Assembly (NCBI GenBank): GCA_905221605.1
Contig: CAJNDS010002091.1
Coordinates: forward strand, 1,095,001 to 1,159,000
Length of the DNA: 64,000 nt
Reading direction: 5' to 3'
Source: Symbiodinium natans
Taxonomy: Eukaryota; Sar; Dinophyceae; Suessiales; Symbiodiniaceae
The first letter of the stretch is position 1. Each line of letters starts with the position of its first letter. This document shows positions 59,038 to 64,000 of the stretch, in pieces. The position numbers were made by a program, and so were the translations under genes. The notes under the pieces were generated by a model. The model saw nothing but the letters and a program-made list of their open reading frames with translations, made no database searches and was not told the origin of the DNA.

Positions 59038-59589
59038 CTGGATCCCAAGCCCTAAGCCCGAAACCCCAATCCCTTTTTTGTCAAACCCTACTGCATGAGT
59101 ATTTGCCCTATTTGCCCCTTAAAAAACCGCAGAGGCCACCAAAAGCCACAGAAACGACGAGTGGGATGTTTCAAGTCATCTTGAGGCCTCACGGTGCCAA
59201 TGCTCCCGAAACTCTTCTTCCAAGGCCTTGCTGTCCTCAACGCAAACGCCCCCGCCACTTTAAGTTAGGCTTTTTAAGGTTTTTCTTTTTGCTTAGGGTT
59301 GTGAGATGTTGTGAGTGTGTCTTCCCAACGATCCGTCAAGCGACAGACAAATGAAAATCACAGCCCCACAGTTGTCAGTTGTCGCAAGTCTGATTGGCGA
59401 CGCATGTGTCAATGCTCTATGCGACTGACCTTTCGAACAGTGCGGGCGCGGTCACTTGGGTCCGCTGTCTGTCCAGGATTCTGCGTTTTTAAGTTGCAGG
59501 GATTCCTACGCATTGCGTGACTTGCTTGATTTGTTTTGCCACTGAGCCGAATCAACCACATGCGACCTGACTCTGCTGCCTTTTTGAAC

Positions 59590-59851
59590 CTAATCACGCA
59601 GCAACCAAAACTCCTCTGCACTGCCACCTTTTCGAATGTACTCAGCAAGCGCCGGGCAATCCTTCAAGGCCTGTGAGCACCAGCCGCTCTGCGCATTCAA
59701 TGCAAAGCGGAAGTAACGAGGCCTCATCGAACGGCTTGCTCAGCAGTTCCTCCACCTTCAGAGACAAGCCATCAGGGACATCGAGCCTGTCATCCTTGCG
59801 GCCGAGCTTGCGTTGAACATCTGGATTGCATAGACTCCTAGACGTTTGCAA
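59590..59851 (-). CDS. C-terminal exons of an unrecognised gene
   Basis: The exon ending at 59723 reads DVPDGLSLKVEELLSKPFDE. A 52-nt GC-AG intron (59722-59671) joins it in phase 0 to 59670-59590, continuing ALKDCPALAEYIRKGG and AEEFWLLRD before a TAG stop (59592-59590). The smooth amphipathic helix across the joint (PFDEALKDCPALAEYI) supports the GC donor. The upstream limit is unclear. No domain recognised. Confidence 0.5.
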
Positions 59852-59959
59852 GACTCTATACGGTCTATACGTATATATGCGGCTCTCAAGCTGCAGGCCT
59901 TGTCGTCTTTGGCAGGGGCAACGCGCGCGGGAGAAGCATCCGCCGGCATGCAGGACAAC

Positions 59960-61400
59960 ACGGCCCAGTCAATCTTCTCTTCTCGACATGTAGCTGAATC
60001 TGCACCCGTAGGACGAGTATCACTACTGACACTGTCAGGACCACTCTGAATACCGCACTTGCGTCCGGTGGCAGTGCCTATGCTGAGGCCTTACGCCTTG
60101 AAGCTTGGACTCGAAGTCACGAAGCTGACATGAAGACAGCCATTCCTAGAAAAGCTGTGCGCGCAGCTGGGTCGCAAGGTCCCGGGCCGTTGGTGTGCGA
60201 GCTGTTCAGCCACCGGCTTCTCAATGGTGCACTTCCTTGACATGGCCAAATAGTTGCCCTGTAGGCTCTTTGGCGGCTGCTCTGCGATGCTTGAACTACA
60301 AAGGACTACAAAGCTACGTACAGAAGGTCTTCGAGGAAGATCGGAACCTGGCAATGCTGCGAACAAGGGCTTGCCTTGATGTGGGCGCTGCAGAAATCCC
60401 GCTCTACATGAGAGATAAATCAGGCTTGCCACGTCGTCAAGTCTTTTCCGACTTGTCCTCTGCATCGGGCTGTCCAGTCGACGCTGCAGGGCTCGACGCC
60501 CCAGTCCTGAAAACAAACCTCTCATGCTAAGGCACAGCCCAAACAACTTGTGTGCTCTGATTGGCACAGCTGAAACATCTCTTTGATGGCAGTGAGAAGC
60601 CGTGGCCCAATTGGCAAGCACAACGTCTCTAGCCGTTATCCTCTCGCAAGTGTGCAGCGAAAGCCGGGAAATGGAGGGCTAAGCTCAGTTAAGCTATATA
60701 AAGCCGCCATCTGTATCGAATCTTGCAAGGGAGAGAAGTCCGGCGTTCCAATTCGCTGCAAGACCTGCTGCTTGCACCGGAAGACCTGCTGTTTGCATGT
60801 CACCTAGCGGACCTAGCTACCGGAAACAGACATGCTTTTTCTTTGGAAGCGATGGCAAAGTTTGCCATTGCCGGCATCCCTTTGCACGTAAGGCACGATT
60901 GTGTCCGCGATGCGGACAGATGCTGCTACCATGCAGCTCAACAAGAAGCCAGTTGCCACCGGCATTGCGGCGGCAACGCCGCAGCTAGAACGAATGGAGG
61001 TGGCGAAGCGCCTGTGCCCGCAGGTTGTGCGGGAACGGCAACGTGGAACCTGATGGCTTGGCGGGTGCAGCACGCCCAGCACCCAGCCCACCACCCTGGC
61101 ACTGGATTTCATATTCAGAAAAAGGCAGGAAGGAAACAAGGCTTCTCATCACCCCGCCCGCCTGTGAGATTGTGGACAGTCGACTGTGGTAGAGAACGCT
61201 CCTGAACATGCTGCGACACTCACTCAACTCACGTAGCCTGACACGCGCCAAACAACAACTCCTGACGCTGGATCTGTTGTGTAGCAGAGTGGATCGATGA
61301 CTCGCGTGGTGGAACTCATCGGGCAAGTCAGGATACCCAAGCACATCCCCGACAGCTCCAGCTGACATCCAGTCCTTGACGACAAGGCACACAGGCCCGA
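59960..61400. other. No recognised gene
   Basis: Frames on both strands, the longest at 60621-60091 on the minus strand, have no known motif and look non-coding. A short imperfect tandem (AAGACCTGCTG, two copies) lies at 60761-60791. Probably the 3' UTR and spacer downstream of the ATPase gene. Confidence 0.35.
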
Positions 61401-61479
61401 CAGATTCCATGAACAGCTACAACGCAAGCCACGGAGGTGCGGTCTGCAACAGAGCCAGCCTCACGAGCTTCGGCAAGAA

Positions 61480-63763
61480 CCCCACTATCCCATGAAAAGC
61501 AAAGGCGAGGTTCAACACCCACCACATTGAAGAAGCGCTTGAGGAAATCAATCACCAATAGTCCAAGCAGGTCGTACACCCAAATCCTGGGTCTCACCAG
61601 TCTAAAAGCTTGGGCTCAGATCTGAGAAGAGACAGAGAGAGACTGAGGCAAGAACCAGCCAATGTCGACCCAGGCCTCAGCATGAAGATCGAGATCAGGA
61701 TTCTTTGCTGCACAGGTGCGAGAATGACTCTCGCTGCGCCGCTACGTGCAATCAGAGCAACCACTTTGTGTACAATTTTGAAGGTGTCCCCGAACCCGGC
61801 CAACAGGGAGACCAGGATATTGCCACCCATCACGCAGACCAACAAGAGCAGGGAGGGCAGTGCATCACATCGAAAGAAGTTGAAGACGTACACTGGTGTT
61901 CGGCACGAGAAGATGAAGAGCTCGACGGCAATAGACATCTGAAGGTATGTCACGGCCATGCGATACTCGTCCGAACCATCTCCCTGAAGAAGATCCGACA
62001 TGTACAAGGCCATCGTCATCGCCGTGCCCAGCAATCCATAAAGGAATGAGGCCAGGAGAATCGACGGCATCGATGGGATTTCGGGCAGAGCCGATGGCGC
62101 TGCATTGTCACTGGCAACCGGCAGCATGGTAACATCATTTACCAATGCCAGCAAGATCACGTATATGGCGGGCATCGTGTCATTGTATGCGTAGATGAGA
62201 ATGGAGAGCACCAAGACAATTTGGATCGTGGCTGCAATACGATACAACACGTAAGACCTCAGCCGGGCGAAGATTTTCCGCGACTCGACGACAGCGTCGT
62301 AGATAGCGGACAGCCCCGGAGAGGTTAGGATGATGTCTGCAGCTGAACGCGCTGCCTCTGTCGCACCGTCCACTGCTATTCCAATTTGAGCCTGCGCCAA
62401 GGCCGGGGCATCGTTGACCCCATCACCAGTCATTCCAACCACCAGTCCCCGATTCTGCAGAACTAGTATAACCTCCCGCTTGTCCTTGGGCAGAACCTGT
62501 GCGAAGCCATCTGCGGTCATGATGGTCTCATCTCGAGTTGCTGATGCGGGCCACAAGTCAGAAGCAGGGAGAATGCCTGTTCCAAGGCCAATCAAGCGAC
62601 TGGTCTCCACTGCAATGTTCAAGTGGTCTCCCGTAATCATCTTCACATTGATCCCAGCAGCCCTGATCCGGAAAATCGTCACTTTTGTGTCCTGCCTGGG
62701 TGGGTCCAGCATCGGGATGATCGCCAGAAACTGCATGGGGCCGTCGCTTTCAGAGACTGCTAAGCCAACGGTCTTGTACCCCTGTGACGAAAAGCGAAGG
62801 TCAACCTCCTTCAGTTCATCCTTGAGTACATCCGCATCCACACACTCCCAGCAGTCTCCCTCATCGTCCCCAGTAACCAGGACTTTGTCTACAAGTCCTT
62901 TGGAGATCTTCAGCTTGCCTTTCTCTTCATGCTCACAGTACACGACTGTCCTCTTGACCGTGGGATTGAAGCCCACAAACTTGGTTTTCTTGTACCCCGC
63001 CATCAGCTGCTCAGCCTCCTCAGCTCCGAAGTGTTCAGTCCCAGAACCCAACACAGCTTTGTCGATGGGGTCTTCCTTGTTCGCCGGGTTTGATGCCAAG
63101 CATGCATAGAGCAATGCATCGTCTTTTGGCAGCTTGTTGCGGGTCCATGTCCTGTGAGGCAACACCCTCATATCCGCTGTTGTCAATGTGCCGGTCTTGT
63201 CTGAACACAGAACTGTCATGGACGCAATTTCCTGCAGAGCAGTGAGATGTGTCACAATTGCCTGCTTGCGCGCCATGCTGGCCGCTCCAATTGCCATCGT
63301 CACCTGCATCACCAAGGGCAGCGCAATAGGCACCGCGCCGATCACCAGCGCCAGAACATTGAGAAGTGCCTTGGAGAATTTCGTTCCCCTGTGAGCCACA
63401 TCAATGTATAGCACGACACCAGCGTCCACGAGTGCCAGCAAGATGACGGCATGCACAACCTGCATGATCTTGGTCTCAAAGATGCCAGGTTGATGACCAG
63501 AGGCTTCAGCCACAAGTCCGGCTGCTTGACCGATTTCTGTATTCAGCCCTGTCTCCCTTACTTCGCAATGAGCCTCGCCTTGCTTGACGATGCAGCCTGA
63601 AAGCAGCAACTTGCCAGAACCTGCTGGCTCACCTTCCCGGTCCGGACGAGGAATCTTGCGTGGAATGGGCTCCCCTGTCAAAGCCGCTGTGTCCACCAAC
63701 ATCTCATCGCCTTCCAAGAACTCACAGTCTGCAGGAACGATGTTGCCGCCACGCAAGAAGATC
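61480..63763 (-). CDS. P3A-type proton-pumping ATPase, N-terminus missing
   Basis: Plasma-membrane-type H+-ATPase that exports protons using ATP. The main exon starts at an AG|G acceptor (63763) with RGGNIVPADCEFLEGD of the A domain, then ALTGEP (family TGES), TM4 AVPIALPLV, the phosphorylation site CSDKTGTLT, MITGDHLNIA and the hinge MTGDGVNDAPALAQAQIGIA. Membrane helices follow to about 61.69 kb. The frame then runs into probable intron up to 61594. A further exon from about 61.59 kb reads RIWVYDLLGLLVIDFLKRFF, matching TM10. The usual KGAPE motif of the nucleotide domain is KGLVD here. Key catalytic residues are present. Upstream exons (TM1-2) are not seen before the right edge. Confidence 0.9.
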
Positions 63764-63769
63764 CTCAGG

Positions 63770-64000
63770 CAGACATTGTTTGCACAAGGAGGAAATCAAG
63801 ACAAAACGACTCCCTGAGCACATAAATACACAAAGAGCAATGTTTCGACAACAAGTGCCGTTCAACTTGCCCTCCTACTTCGATTTTTGCAAAGGTTGCT
63901 TTATGACATTTTGTGATGCTTCCTTGACCTCTTGACCTTTGCATGCTGGAGACCTATGCCTATGCCATTTGCGATTGACATTTTGAACCATGTTTGGCCC
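63770..64000. other. Intron of the H+-ATPase gene
   Basis: No protein-like frame; presumably intron between the A-domain exon and upstream exons outside the window. Confidence 0.5.

Noticed and set aside
61594-61690. Ser/Leu-rich C-terminal tail of the H+-ATPase frame
   Set aside because: The codons read a pyrimidine tract typical of an intron, and TM10 is found in another frame just beyond; the tail is probably read-through.

Overview
The window looks like nuclear DNA of a dinoflagellate, most likely a Symbiodiniaceae-like species. This is inferred from gene architecture, not from a marker gene. Almost every coding stretch I can defend is on the minus strand: about 15 genes in a row, read from the right edge to the left. 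Genes are cut into many exons by mostly short introns (about 46-110 nt, with a few long ones). Besides GT-AG introns, several can only be joined with GC or GA donors, and acceptors are nearly always AG followed by G, as known from dinoflagellates. Degenerate plant-type telomere heptamers (TTTAGGG/CCCTAAA) are scattered inside the DNA. The PPR gene and OPR-like repeat gene are the kind of organelle RNA factors that are numerous in such genomes.

Layout. 0-9 kb: a catechol-O-methyltransferase-like gene running off the left edge, then poorly recognised exons, including a small membrane protein. 9.99-12.8 kb: a ubiquitin-specific protease with its Cys box and His box in separate exons. 13.7-15.3 kb: casein kinase 1 with a C-terminal FHA domain. 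15.5-18.4 kb: an OPR/RAP-like helical repeat gene. 19-23.4 kb: no recognised gene. 23.5-31.9 kb: one large gene for a VWA8-type AAA+ ATPase with a C-terminal von Willebrand A domain. 34.8-37.2 kb: a PPR protein whose introns are fixed by the 35-residue repeat period. 37.6-42.6 kb: two unrecognised genes. 43.8-44.6 kb: a coiled-coil protein. 45.3-47 kb: a WD40 protein with a possible ubiquitin-like N-terminus. 47.3-50.5 kb: unrecognised exons. 51.4-51.8 kb: a Pin1-type parvulin. 53.0-53.5 kb: a cyclophilin with a rewritten active site. 53.6-54.6 kb: a dual-specificity phosphatase with an 18-nt microexon. 55.3-59.9 kb: unrecognised exons. 61.4-63.8 kb: a P3A proton-pumping ATPase whose N-terminus lies upstream of the last exon visible here.

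The neighbours are not one pathway. They share orientation, and several belong to signalling or protein quality control: kinase-FHA, phosphatase, two unrelated prolyl isomerases and a deubiquitinase. Exon edges were placed by reading frame, protein homology and splice motifs. Where an edge is not given as exact it is approximate, and first exons are mostly missing. No rRNA, tRNA, CRISPR array or transposase was recognised.
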